Source: Cyrtodaria siliqua
Lineage: Eukaryota; Mollusca; Bivalvia; Adapedonta; Hiatellidae
Reading direction: 5' to 3'
Length of the DNA stretch: 64,000 bases
Assembly: GCA_037043455.1 (NCBI GenBank)
Contig: JAWPHD010011263.1
Span: forward strand, 21,484-85,483
Part shown: in pieces, positions 44,241 to 56,000 of the stretch
Position numbering within the stretch: the stretch's first letter is position 1
Layout: the number at the start of each line of letters is the position of its first letter
Program-made: the position numbers and the translations under genes
The notes under the pieces: model-generated
What the model was told of the DNA's origin: nothing
Database searches by the model: none
Seen by the model: the letters and a program-made list of their open reading frames with translations, nothing else

Positions 44241-45284
44241 ACTAAGGAAAACGTAATTAAGCATTTTGATCAGTATATTCACAGTGGTTTCATCAATTAT
44301 AGACGATTTTTACTACTTTTTTTGTTGTTCTTATTGAAATATATTCCTGTACTACTTGAATAAACCTGCTTGCATATATTAATTAAAGACAATGTAAGTT
44401 TATTACAATTTGGAGTATTATTTTTTCTTCGTTACTCAACAATATATTTAAATGTATTTTATTGGTGCATATATACGTATACTTACTCCCTGATTATAAT
44501 CAACAATAAGTAACAACTTTCTTTTAACTATTCAAATGCTTATTCATGTTGATTTACCAGTAGTAAACTGTGCTGGTACCCCTCATTTGTATACTACTTA
44601 CAGTACTTATTAAAAAGACTGTAATATGTTTGCTTAGGATAGCGGCTGTGAAGAGAAATCTTCCCCATTAAAAAACCGAAAGGTATAATGCATAGGATCT
44701 TAATGGGGAAGATGTTTCTTGATAGACTCTATCCGACTTAGGGTTTACCATAGGTTTGATCGATAGTCTCTACATTGGTCACGCTCTAATCTGTGAAGAG
44801 CGCTGGTAATACATTTTTCATGAATAAATGTAGCCAGTATTTGAAATTCTGAACCATCTGATTGGTTTAAAAAGCAGGGTAAACATTAAATGTTTATAGA
44901 TATCAATCAAAAGAGAATGCTAGTCAACCATACAGCCAGTGATATTCGTTACAAACAAATGTTTTGGCGCAAGCGTAAAATAGCAAACGAGTGAAATGTA
45001 ATGTGTGTCTCCATGACAACATTGGTTTAAAATGACGTGCTAGAGAAAAGTAGGAACAGAAAATGGAGAAATACGTTTTGTTGTGTTGTTAAAATTCTAG
45101 GTATGCTCGGAGTTTGATCAAAACATGTTTGATATGCTTTTTAAGTTATTTTAAAGTAGCTATACGGCCAACAACAGACAGATTTTTCAACATATGTACA
45201 CCGTTTCTTACTGATGACGAATGTATATATATATTTAACTTGCATATTTTGAGAATCCAAACTCTATAGACACAATATAAACGG
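44241..45284. other. intron sequence with a short inverted repeat
   Basis: AATCTTCCCCATTAA (about 44658) and TTAATGGGGAAGAT (about 44699) form a hairpin with ~25-bp imperfect arms at 44650-44725. No other feature was recognised. Confidence 0.5.
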
Positions 45285-45450
45285 CTTTAACCAGCCAGAT
45301 CATACTCTAAAAATTCATGTTACGCATATTCAATCAGGGGTATTGTAAGAACCTGTTAATAAACATATACTTTTAATCAGTACATATGCATTACTATATG
45401 ACCTGAACACCTGTATAGAGTTTTAATACACCGTTTTGTAGTGTCTCTGG
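45285..45450. repeat. dispersed repeat pair with 26843-27060
   Basis: Shares GGCTTTAACCAGCCAG, TTACGCATATTCAATCAGGG, AAGAACCTGTTAATAAA and ATAGAGTTTTAATACACCG with 26843-27060, same orientation. Confidence 0.7.
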
Positions 45451-45806
45451 TTAGTTTCTTTAAACATCTTACTGATGGCTCTACCATGCCGAGGCCTTAA
45501 CAGGAGATTCCCGAAAAAGGTATTCATTGGAGAATCAGTATTCAGAAAGTGGGAAAGGAATGTGCTATCAAAACAGTGTCGTGGATTTTGTATCGATGGC
45601 GTTATCTATTAAGATACGTACATCATAATGACAATGAAGTCCTGTTTTGGCAAACATGAGCAACTACCCCGAAAACTGACTGTAATCGAATTGTAACAGT
45701 GCATCAGTACAAATGAGCCTTATTAATTAAGACGTATTCCACAAAATAAACTTAGTTAGCTTTTCATATTCATGTCACACCTTACCGGTCATTATGTATT
45801 TTTCAG

Positions 45807-46006
45807 CGGAGAGGTTGTTCAACCTAAGGATCCTGTTTGGAGAGTCAATGGATAATCTGGTAGAAAAGGTCTATCATCCTGGTCAAATCGGAAACGACTG
45901 CACCTTTGTTCTAGACCAAATTACACGTGCACGGTTTGTGAAGCTACAAATCGACGGAACGTCATACTTGACGATTTGCGAGTTCGAGGTCTACAGTATA
46001 TTGTGA
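45807..46006 (+). CDS. F5/8 type C (discoidin) domain, C-terminal exon and stop
   Basis: The acceptor TATTTTTCAG ends at 45806; the stop TGA is at 46004-46006. Entered at phase 1, it reads ERLFNLRILFGESMDNLVEK, then a variable loop (HPGQIGNDCTF), ITRARFVKLQIDG and LTICEFEVYSIL. The RFVKL strand and the LxxCEFEVY end are typical of the last strands of fucolectin-like F5/8C domains. With 34457-34714 it makes one ~150-residue domain at the C-terminus of the secreted protein. Confidence 0.82.
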
Positions 46007-46134
46007 TAAATTGCGGGTTTGATGCTATGAACATTTTGAAGCTTATACCCACCGTGTTTGAATATTTGCAGTTCCCATGTTTACAGTTATACATTTCGTA
46101 ACAGTAGTAATTATCAATCTCGTTAATCTTGAAT

Positions 46135-46800
46135 TTCGAAGGATTCCTTGCTAAAATCCCAGCATCTCTCGAACCCAACATTTGAAGGATTCCTTGTTCA
46201 AATACCAGCATCTCTCACACCCAACTTCTGAAGGATTCCTTGTTCAAATACCAGCATCTCTCGAACCCAACATTTGAAGGACACCTTGCTCAAATCTCAG
46301 CATCTCTCGAACCCAAATCCTTGCTCATTTCATAAACTCCACATTTGAAGGATTCCTTCCTCAAATCTCAGCATCTCTTGAAACGAAATTCTGAAGGATA
46401 CCTTGCTCAAATCTCAGCATCTCTCGAAACCAACATCTGAAGGATTCCTTGCTTAAATCTCAGCATCTCTCGAACCCAATGTCGGAAGGATTCCTTGCAC
46501 AAATCTCAGCATCTCTCGAAACCAACATCTGAAGGATTCCTTGCTTAAATCTCAGCATCTCTCGAACCCAATGTCGGAAGGATTCCTTGCACAAATCTCA
46601 GCATCTCTCGAAACCAACATCTGAAGGATTCCTCGCTCAAATCTTAGCATCTCTAACCCAACATCTGAATGATTCCTCGCTAAAATCCAAGCATCTCTCG
46701 AACCTAACATCTGAAAGATTCCTTGCTCAAATCTCAGCATCTCTCCAATCCAACATCTGAAGGATTCCTTGTTCAAATCCCAGTATCTCTCGAACCCATC
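46135..46800. repeat. 46-bp minisatellite, about 14 units
   Basis: Units read GAAGGATTCCTTGCTCAAAT then CTCAGCATCTCTCGAACCCA and ACATCT. Units 7-8 and 9-10 are a duplicated 92-bp dimer. A deletion scars unit 4/5 (near 46316). The array starts about 130 bases after the discoidin stop, so it may lie in the 3' UTR or just beyond. Confidence 0.95.
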
Positions 46801-47224
46801 GTCTATACCGTTTTATTGTTGTTCTGTGATATACGATGTTGACCTCGACTTTCACAATATAAGTAAATTTCAACAACGTGTTCCACTCGCACCTTGGAAT
46901 TGCCCGCACACTCGGATTGATAGACCCTCTGTCAACAAGGTTTGCACATTTTGGTGTGGACTATGTGGGTGTGTGTGTTTGTGGTTTATAAAGCATTTAT
47001 TTGTAATATAAATCGGGTCTTAGCGTAATCCAAAATTACTTGTATTTTTTAAAATCGATCTACAAACGGCCCAGGCTGTAATCAATTTTACGGCCTTTAT
47101 GTCACTAAGCCGTCTTATGTACCATCACCTTCATATTGAGGAGTGTGTAGCTTTAAGGTTTATACAATTAAACGTCGTGTTTCAAAAGAATGAGATAGTT
47201 AATAGTGTTATTATATTTGCTCCT

Positions 47225-47335
47225 TTGGTGTTTAACGTCATTTCCCAGCACAGTTAGGCAATGTATGACGGAATATATGTTTGTGGTGGAAGCAGATCAC
47301 CGACTTATTCCTAAGTAATACTGTAGCTACGTCAT
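47225..47335 (-). mobile_element. SINE 3' fragment
   Basis: The minus strand carries CACAAACATATATTCCGTCA and AATGACGTTAAACACCA, matching the SINE end at 32500-32600. It is diverged and lacks a CAAA tail. Confidence 0.6.
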
Positions 47336-47359
47336 TGATGTAAGTAAACTCTTATCGAA

Positions 47360-48716
47360 GTGTATGTGTGTGTGTGTGTGTGGGGTGGGGGGGGGGGGTG
47401 GAGGGGGGGGGGGCCAACATAGCTATATGAAACAACACAGAAATATGTAAAAAAATAATACAAAAATCGAGTTTCGAGTGGGGAGGGGGGTTGGGCGGGA
47501 GGGGCAACAATTTGTGAAGGAAGCTATGTAAGAATTGACCAAAAATACAGAAATATGTAAAAAAAAAAATGAAAGAAAAATAAAATAAAAATATTCCAGT
47601 TTCTAGTGAGGGGAGGGGTGGGAGGTAAAGGGAAGGGGAGGCGGAGGTGGGAGGAAGGGGCAACATGTGTAAGAATCAAAGGCAACAGATAAATATGCAA
47701 AAAAATAAATAAAAAAATGAGTTGAGTGGTGGGAGGGGGGAGGGGGCAACATATATATGTGTAAGAAGCCATGTGTAAGAATTGACTAAAACAACACGGA
47801 AATACGTAAAAAAAATAGAGTTTCAAGTGGGGAGGGAGGGTGAGAGGCGGTATGTGGGGGCGGGGAGGGAGGGGGCAACATATAAGTATAATAATTGACT
47901 AAAACAACACAGAAATATGTTTAAAAAAAACGTGTGCAGGGAGGGGTGGGGGGTGTTGGGGGCAGGGTTGGAGGAGGGAGCCCATGCCCCAATATGGATG
48001 AAGTATGAATAAGATGCATAATGCTATAAGAAATCCAAAACCAAAATTATAATATATACATGCTTACATGGAAACCTAGATCTGCCTTTATTGCACATTT
48101 TATGGGCCATCACAATTTGGGTTCCATGGAAGCCCAGAATTTGCAGAAGACAAAATTATTTACCCGACCCTTTACAACATACTATACGGAAACCAATTCC
48201 CAAATTAAGTTCAGCCAGGACCAGAAATGTAAGAAATAAAGACCTGTAAACATAGCTTACACGCAAAATGTGATGTGAAACAGACACATTTTAAGGGCTA
48301 TCAGAACTTGGGTTCCATGGGAGCCCAGGGGTTACAGGAACCAAAATTACTTAAGCAACCCTTAAGATAATGCTATAAGGAAGCTAAGGCCAAATTGTGT
48401 TGTGCTAGGTTAAGAAATGTAAGAGATATAGACTTGTAAACACATCTTACACGCAAAATTTAATGTGAAATGGGACACATTTTATATTAATATTTTGGGC
48501 TCCATGGGAGCCCATGGATTACAGGAACCAAAATGGCTTAAGCAGCCCTTAAGATGATGCTATAAGGAAGCCTATGGCCAAATGTGGTTGTGCTAGGATT
48601 AGAAATGTAAGAAATATAGACTTGTAAACACAGCTTACAAGCAAACCGACGCCGACGCCGACCCCGGGGTGATTAAATAAGTTCTTTTATTCTTCGAATA
48701 GTCGAGCTAAAAATGG
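47360..48716 (+). mobile_element. composite element with G-rich VNTR, copy 2
   Basis: Same order as 28540-30053: about five G-rich units (47370-47990; AACACAGAAATATGTAAAAA repeated), the GGAGCCCATGCCCCAATA boundary, ~190-bp units with GGGTTCCATGG(G/A)AGCCCA (three and a half here, two and a half in copy 1), a GACGCC tract (48648-48664) and the TATTC TTC GAATA hairpin flanked by GTTC and GAGC, then TAAAAA. Non-coding. Confidence 0.75.
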
Positions 48717-48820
48717 TTGATAATGCCTTGGAACGATCAATGGCAAGAAGACCGCTGGCGGGTTTAAACCAGGTTCTAGTGTGCTCCAAACCTCACTCTT
48801 ACCCTATTGCCATCCTTTAT
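48717..48820 (-). mobile_element. Penelope-like 3' fragment beside the larger copy
   Basis: Repeats the block CCTTGGAACGATCAATGGCA ... GGGTTTAAACCAGGTTCTAG ... CTCACTCTTACCCTATTG, which occurs again at 49066-49145 in the adjacent copy, same strand. It is a partial copy lying just beyond the 3' end of the main element. Confidence 0.75.
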
Positions 48821-49407
48821 TAATCTATTGTCAGACCTTTGTTATTCTAAGAAACAGAAATCAGAGATTATAATGAGCTGTACTCTCCGACAATAGTGTG
48901 TAAAGAAATATAAAACGATCGGACAGGGAAAGTAGCATTCAAGGAGGACAGTCAACCACAAAACACAGAAACATACACGCAAACAGACAAACAAAGAATG
49001 CAAAAGCAATAATAAATGCAAACGACATCAGAAACACAAAAGGGTTGACAAAAGGGCTACCGCCTTGGAACGGTCAGTGGCAAAGTAGGCCACTGGGGGT
49101 TTAAACCGGTTCTAGGGTGCACCAAACCTCACACTTACCCTACTGTCATCCCATTAAAACAGGACAGTGTAAATAAAGAAATCCCTGCCATGATCTAAAC
49201 TCTATCCAACAAGGCAGCATCAATAGGCAATATAATTAAAACACAAATATGCTTGTGTAAATATAATACAAAAAAACAATAGCCTAGAAAGCCACAATGA
49301 CGGTACTCGATGACTTGGCAGAAGCCAGAGCAGTAAGAGAATAAATCATTAAGGGCACGACAAGAAAGATCATGGACAAACATCAAACGCTACCGTCCCA
49401 ATGGGCT

Positions 49408-50742
49408 TTAGGTAGGCGTCATCATAGGGTCCACAGCCTGTCCGGTCATCGTACAATTAAAGAGGAAAGCATAGTGGTGAACTGTAAAAGGGTCCACCAC
49501 CAAGCATGCAGTACGTTGCAAAATGATAGGGTCATAACCTCTTTTGATAAACTTTTTAACAAGTTTAACAAAGATAGTATGAAAGTGGTCATGACCAAGA
49601 ATCTTACGAAGTTTATAAATCACATCAACATAGAAGTCAGGTTGTGATAGTCCTTGTCGTAGAAGAGTCCTTAAATTACTTTTATATTTGGAAGGAAGAC
49701 CAGGGTTACGATAATAAAATTTTGCAAAGGTTTTACGAAGTTTATGGTAACGGTAACCCTGATTGAGTAACTTTTTAGTTATACAAAGATTACGAATATT
49801 AAAGTCCTCAACTCGAGTACAAGCTCTAGAAAAACGAATAAGTTGAGACACATACACCCCATAAGAATTTGCTCGGGGAACATCCCCATCCAAGTGGGGA
49901 TAATTAACAATGTCAAAATTAAAATCATCTCTCTTGTCATAGATTTTGCGAATTATTTTACCATTTTCAGTCGAGAGATCTAAATCAAGAAAAAAAGCGT
50001 TATTATCAGATATATTAGCTTTGTTAAGCTGAAGTTCTTTAGGATAAATATAATTAACCATAGTTGGAAAGAAAGGGTTGTCAATGTTCAATATGTCATC
50101 CAGATACCGAGAGGTGTCATTAAAGCCTTCAATAACATCTGCCTTGGTATCTGGTGAAAGACTCAACATGAAATCCCTTTCATAGCAAAATAAGAACACA
50201 TCTGCGACAAGTGGTGCACAGTTCGTACCCATGGGGATACCAACAATTTGTCTATAAACGGTGGTTCCATACCTGACAAAAATATTATCTAATAGGAAGA
50301 TGAGTGCTTCACAAACTTCATAGCAAGTCCACATAGTATAATTGTCTAAACTACCGTTAGTAAAAAACGCTTTTATATTATTACATGCCAAAAATGTAGT
50401 ATTTTCTCTAGCGAATGTTTTTTGAATAAGAGAAATTAGCTTGTCTTTAATAAGGTCATGTGGTAAGGTTGTATAAAGTGTAGAGAAGTCATAAGTGGTT
50501 ATTGATGAAACTTGACCTTTATTGAAAATTTTATCAAGAACGTCTCCTGAATTTTTTATAGACCAATATAAATTAATCCCAGAGTTTTCATAAGTTTTAT
50601 CACAATATAGTTTAACGTGATCTTTAACGGCAGTAAGACAAGAAGTTAAAGGTTTGGAGATGTTTGTTGTGGTGCAGGGACTAGAATTCGAAATAAAGTG
50701 AGCCTTATATGGATTTTTATGTAGTTTAGGAATCCAGTACAT
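49408..50742 (-). pseudogene. Penelope-like reverse transcriptase, main frame
   Basis: 444 residues starting MYWIPKLHKNP; the true protein starts upstream, as the frame is open back to the stop at 50899. RT landmarks: TYDFSTLYTTLPH (motif A, D85), GIPMGTNCAPLVAD (168-181), SRYLDDIL (motif C, D215 and D216), then FLDLDLS and GDVPRANSYGVYVSQLIRF. The thumb and C-terminus (QGYRYHKLRKTF; LSQPDFYVDVIYKLRKILG; RTACLVVDPFTVHHYAFLFN) match the fragments at 9698 and 18637. All three catalytic aspartates are intact. Reverse transcriptase copies the element RNA into DNA. Confidence 0.9.
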
Positions 50743-50898
50743 AGTAGGCAGTTTATTTTGCTTATCGTTTACACCAGCCTTGAAAGTAGTGCACCGAGTG
50801 ATATGTGCGGAAACAACATCATCCTCAGTAGAATTAACTGGAGTATACGAATTGGTGGTGCCGAGTTCCAGAGATAAAACATTGACGTAATGTAGGCG

Positions 50899-51447
50899 TC
50901 AAACAATAATTACATTATTAGCTGCTTTATCGGCAGGAACTAAAACAAATTTATGATGAAATTCCTGAATTCCCGATTTTAAATTACGAAAGGAAAACCT
51001 AGGTCTCAAAGGAAGTAAAGAGGTGTTAGCATTATAAAAGTTAATACGTGTATCTATAGTTTTCAGAATTGACTTTTTCCAAGTAGAAAGTGAATTTGGG
51101 TCCGCATGTTCTCTACGACACCATTTGATACTAAAATCTTCAATGGAGTGTGCGATCTGGGCACGACAGGCATTAAAATCAATAGTTGAAGGTAATCTAT
51201 ATTTTGGACCTTTCGTAAACAAATGCCGAATACGTTTATCAATAATATCAAAATTACCAGTGATGACATGACCTGCTGAAGCATAGCAAAATTTTGATGT
51301 GTTGCATTCACATTCCTTAGGAGTAGCATGTACTATATCAAGGTCAAAAACTATTTTGTTGTAGTTGAAAATAATATTTCTAATAGGCATTTTATACTTA
51401 TAACAAATTAATGCTTGCCATATTTGAAACTTTACGTACCATGACAT
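50899..51447 (-). pseudogene. Penelope-like ORF, N-terminal part
   Basis: 182 residues ending at a TGA that lies in frame with the RT frame downstream; 52 codons separate the stop from the methionine at 50742. A cysteine-rich patch (ECECNTSKFCYASAGHVITG) and KFVLVPADKAANNVIIV precede the stop, which falls where a cysteine codon would need only one base change. A shadow ORF at 51329-51063 is not real. Confidence 0.85.
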
Positions 51448-51469
51448 TTACCTGACAATAACCAATGCC

Positions 51470-52490
51470 ATAATGAGGAAAGTAGTGAAATATTTTTATG
51501 AAACTTGGTATGTTGGTAGAGGGGATTATGCACGTTATTTTATTTTGTTTATTTGACAAAAAAATATGGTTGCTATGGCAACGGAAATAGTAAAGTTACA
51601 TAAAATATATAGATCTTTTGATATCAAAAGAAATGCTTAAGATAATTTTGAAAAAATTGTGTTAGGTAGAATGGAGTGAGGAGATCATGAACATCATTTT
51701 GTTTTATTGATATGTGAAAAAGTATGGTTGCTATGGCAACAGAAATTGTAAAATATACACAAAATACACTGTTACTAAAAATACAAAAAAATGCTTTCCG
51801 TTCAATAACTTTAGTTAGGATTGAAACTTTATGAGTAGCTTATATGAACAGAAGCTTGATACTGCATTTGGGATGTATTTCGGGTCACTGGGTCAAGGTC
51901 AATGTCACTGTTTCTAAAAACAGATAAATGGTTTCCGCTCAATAAATTAGTTAGGAATGACGTATTGGCATGAAACTTGGTGTGTAGGTAGATTATATGA
52001 AAGGCAATTTTGGAATTTCATTTGGGGCCACTGGGGTGAAGGTCAAGGTCACTGTTATTAAAATAGTAACATTGTTTCCGCTCAATAACTTTAGTTAGGA
52101 ATGAGATATTGGAATAAAACCTTATGGGTAGGTATATTATATAAAAAGGAAGCTTGGGATTGCATTTGGGGTCGCTGAGGTCAACGTTAAGGTCACTGTT
52201 ACTAAAAATAGAAAAAGTTTCCACTCATTAACTTTATTGATGAATGAGATATTGTAATGAAACTTTATGGGTTGGTAGCTTATTTGAAAAGGAAGCTTGG
52301 GATGGCATTTGGGGTCAACAGTTTTACGGTCAAGTTCACAGTTACTACAAACATAACAACTGTTTCTGCTCATAAACTTTAGTTAGAATAAGATACTGGC
52401 CTGAAACTTGATGTGTAGGTGGCTTATATGAAAAGTGAGTTTGGGATTGCATTGATGATCAATGTCAAGGTCACTGTTACTAAATAATAG
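51470..52490. repeat. tandem array, ~140-bp unit, 5 clear copies
   Basis: Units start near 51794, 51931, 52074, 52217 and 52361 with GTTTCCGCTCAATAACTTTA or variants and hold TTAGGAATGAGATATTGG, GGAAGCTTGGGATTGCATTT and GGTCAAGGTCACTGTTACTA. The leader at 51530-51780 has GGTTGCTATGGCAACGGAAA twice. Non-coding. Confidence 0.85.
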
Positions 52491-52654
52491 GCCCAATAGG
52501 TCCTGTATCGCTATTCTGGCTATATGGAGTCTGTGATTGTGGGGTAGGGGTATTAGTTGTTCTCCAAGTTGTACACATGTAGAAGGGCACCTTTACGCTT
52601 GAGTAACAAAACTCTTTTATAAATGCATTCACATTTGGACAAGATTTTATTTGT

Positions 52655-53350
52655 GTTTTTTCAACCGATTAAACTCTAGGCCTGGCTGGATTTCAACGAA
52701 ACTTGGCAAGAATGATCTAAATCAAGCCTATTTATGCTTTTCGTCCCCGTATTCCGGTTGAAATATTTTTGGCAAAGTTATGCCCTTTAAATGTTTTAAT
52801 AAACAAACTTTGTCCATATTAGTCTCTTTTGGACTCCTGGCCGGATTTTAGTGAACCTTGGCGGGGATGATGAGTACTAAGCCCAGTTGTGCATGTCATC
52901 GCCGTGTCCCGGATGAATGAATTTTGGGAGAGTTATGGCCCTTTAAAGATTTGAATACACTAACTTTGCAAAGAATAGTTTTCCTGAACCCCTGGCCGGA
53001 TTTCAAAGAAACTTTGCAAGGATGATCTTTATCACGCCTAGTTGCGCATGTCATCGCCGTGTTCCAGTCGAATAATTTTTGACAAAGTTGTGGCCCATTA
53101 CATACAAACTTTATCCGGACTAGTTTTCCTGGACCCTTTGCTGGATTTCATTGAAACATGGCAGATATGATCGGTACCATGAATAGTTGTGCATATCATT
53201 GGTGTGTTCCCGTTGAATGATTTTTGTCTGAGTTAATACACAAATTTTGTCCCGACTAGTTCTCCTAATCTCCTGGCCGAATTTCAGCAACACTTTGTAG
53301 GGATGATCATTTCCAGGACTAGTTGCGCATTTCATCATCGTGCTTCAGTT
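52655..53350. repeat. tandem array, ~145-bp unit, about 5 copies
   Basis: Each unit carries CCTGGC(C/T)GGATTTCAA..AAAC(T)TTG(G)C..GGATGAT, then GTTG(T/C)GCAT(G)TCATCGCCGTGT and AAAGTTATGGCCCTTTAA-type blocks. A reverse, more decayed set of the same unit lies at 53660-54370 (CCGGACAA, GGGCCATAACTCCG, CAACCGGAACACGGC). Confidence 0.8.
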
Positions 53351-53659
53351 AAATGTTTTTTTACGGATTTATTGCCCTTTCCCCAGACATCTGTTTTTAC
53401 TGAAAACAACATGTAGTTCTAATTTGGTATGGTTATTTAGAGATTCGAGGCACAACATAAGTTATAAAACGAGTTTGACAGCCTGCTTAAAGGGGTCCCA
53501 CTACAGTGGTATAACTTGGGGAACTTGCAGTAATTTATTATAACGGAGTTTCCGCCTTGTTGCGCTAACTCCCTCCATACCATCTGAGATGTCATATTCA
53601 TGTGTGGTGTATTTCTTAGTTCAGATGTGTAGATGCACAATACGTTTTCGTATGTTGGT

Positions 53660-54370
53660 TCTATCTGCTGATGCCCGGTTCAGGAGAACTAGTTCGGACC
53701 AAGTTATGTATTAAAACCGTTAAAGAGCCATAACTCCGCCAAAAATCTTTCAACCAGAACACGGCGATTATATGCACAGCTATAATCAGTTGCATAAGAA
53801 ACTGGACACTTTGAAAATGTTACTTTACACCCTATCCTCTTTATCAAGCGACATCCCTAATGATTCCACCTATTGAAAAACAAGTGACAACATGATATTT
53901 GCAATGGAATGATAAAATGTTTGGTACCAAAAATGGCATATTCATTTTACGATTTGTCAATTTAATTCTAAAAGAACTATATACAATTAAATTAAAACAA
54001 TCGCAGTGTCCACTTTCTTTTGCAACTGAGTATAGGATTGGTACTGATCATCCCGGTATAGTTTACTTTAAATCCGGCCAGGGGTTCAGGAGAACTAGTC
54101 CGGACAATGTTTGTTTACTAAAACCTTTAAAGGGCCATAACTCCGACAAATCATTCAACCGGAACACGGCACCTAGGCCTGGTACTGAACATCCCTAAAA
54201 AGTTTCGTTGAAATCCGCAAGGGGTTCAGGAAAAAATAGTCCGGACAAAATTTGTGTATTAAAACCATTACAGGGCCATAACTCATTCAACCAACACACG
54301 GTGATAATATGTATAACTAAACATGGTACTGACCATCCCTGCAGTTTCATTAAAATCCAGCTGAATGAAA
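53660..54370. repeat. inverted set of the ~145-bp array units
   Basis: Units contain TTCAGGAGAACTAGTCCGGA, TAAAGGGCCATAACTCCG, CAACCGGAACACGGC and GGTACTGAACATCCCT, the reverse complement of blocks in 52655-53350. The two sets face each other and could fold back. ORFs such as 53899-54198 are chance. Confidence 0.75.
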
Positions 54371-54379
54371 GCCCTATCG

Positions 54380-56000
54380 GCTTAACTAGGCAAAATGCAG
54401 CATTTTGACTAAAACAAAGTCTATAACTCCGGTGTTACTGATCCGATTTGGCTGGTTTTCGATTTTTTTTGAGCTTTCATTGATATCAACAATCTGGTAG
54501 AGTCTGGTAAAGATCGGATAAAAACCGAAGGTCCCATCGTGTTAACGTATCAATATTAGTAATCTGGTAAAGTTTGGTAAATATCAGGCCACTCTTAATA
54601 TATTTATGTTTGCCCTTTCCCGACCCTAATTTCAAATTTTGGGTCGGTAGGTAGGCAATGTTTTTTTTTTTTTAATTTTTTAAACAAACAAAAGAAATGC
54701 CACTTTTTAATTAATAAGTTGAGCTGCCATGTATTTACAAATAAAAATCAATAGAAAGATTGTTTTAAAAACAAAAGGGCAAAAATGTCCCTAATTCGTT
54801 CACCTGATAACCGTGTCCATTGTAGACTCTTGCAGCAGTAACAGCTCAAGTGGGTCAGACAAAATAATGTCTGGTAAAATAAGAGCAGAGTTTTCAATAT
54901 GTTCCCTTTTAAGACATGTAAAACTGTGACCACAAGGTTAGAGCAAATTAAACAGATGTTCACCATTCAAACAGGCTTGGTAGAGGACCATTAACTATGG
55001 TACGGGCAACATATTGGACCTCTTGTTGTTTCAAAAAAGAATATGGATTAAATAGTTTATTTTATTGTATAACCAGATAACTCTACGTAAAACTATTACC
55101 ACAGGGCGGAGCCAGATTTGACCCTAGAGTCACCATTTGAATAAACGTGTTAGAAGACATTAGCTTACATAACGTAAGGTTTCATGTGATATAGGAGAGT
55201 CCTACGCCTTGTGGGTTCAGAGAAGATTGTTTTAAGAATGTATGATACATGCTAAGTATTAGACCTCTAGTTAATACGAGATTTTTTTTACGTTTTTTTC
55301 CTATATATATATACTAAAGGAAATCAAAGTACTGAAAGTACTGAAAATGCAAAGTTTGAAAGACTGTATGAATATTTGCACGACTGCTGGACATTTAAAA
55401 TTTCCATAAATCTGACATAATTTTACAATTTCTACAAAAGTCTTAGAGGGTCGATCCGCTCCAAATATATTGTGATCGATTGTCATTAAACTGTTTCAAA
55501 ACTAGACTAAACTATTATTTTATGAAATTGCTGATGGATAGACAGATTTGTGTTTAATGGCCAAACTGTCACTCAAGATGATCTCCATGTCTAAATTATG
55601 TCATTTACAGAGTGGCGTGTATTAAGTAGTCTTCCGGGAACAAGATGCAGAAGAGGGCCTGTATCACTCTACTGGCTTGAATAGTCTAAGTCCTACTGGA
55701 AAACAATTTTTTAAAAAATCAAGAGCTAAAACTCTGATGCGTCTTGTCTGATGCAACTGGTTTTGATCTTGTCCAAGCTTTTATTAATATAAATATATTG
55801 ACTAAATTTAGTAAAGATCGAATGAAATATATGTTCACCAGGCAAATATAGGACATTGCCATTAAATCAAGAGCAATAACTATGGTGTTTATAACACGAT
55901 ATATGTAGTTTTCAGTATGGTACACGCCTTCGTTAATATAAAGACTGTGACTAAGTTTGGTAAAGACCGGATGCACAATGAGGGGGCAATATTAGGGAGT
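54380..56000. repeat. decayed composite repeats (head hairpin and GATCGGATGAAA units)
   Basis: Contains a GGCTGGTTTTCGAT...GAGCTTTCATTGATATCAACAATCTGGTA unit (54420-54590) like that at 13580-13690, a piece of the ACCGACC MITE (54610-54670), a head like that at 12484 (AAACAAAAGGGCAAAAATGTCCCT near 54770) and two ~150-bp units near 55720-55980. No tail hairpin was found here. Confidence 0.55.

Larger units (their letters stand above)
48885..51450 (-). mobile_element. Penelope-like retroelement, nearly complete
   Basis: About 2.5 kb on the minus strand: an ORF of about 679 codons (51447-49408) broken by a single TGA at 50899-50901, followed by ~520 bases of 3' non-coding sequence ending near 48885. 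The protein has the lead seen in Penelope-type RTs (YWIPKLHK, YDFSTLYTTLPH, GIPMGTNCAPL, YLDDI). No GIY-YIG nuclease is visible in the C-terminus, so it is either an endonuclease-lacking type or relies on a partner. At least six fragments of the family lie elsewhere in the window. Confidence 0.85.

Noticed and set aside
48646..48716. Helitron 3' end
   Set aside because: A hairpin followed by CTAA resembles the CTRR rule, but the third copy has GACAAAAA and no AT insertion site or 5' TC end was found.
51063..51329. 88-codon ORF on the minus strand
   Set aside because: Out-of-frame shadow of the Penelope-like N-terminal frame.
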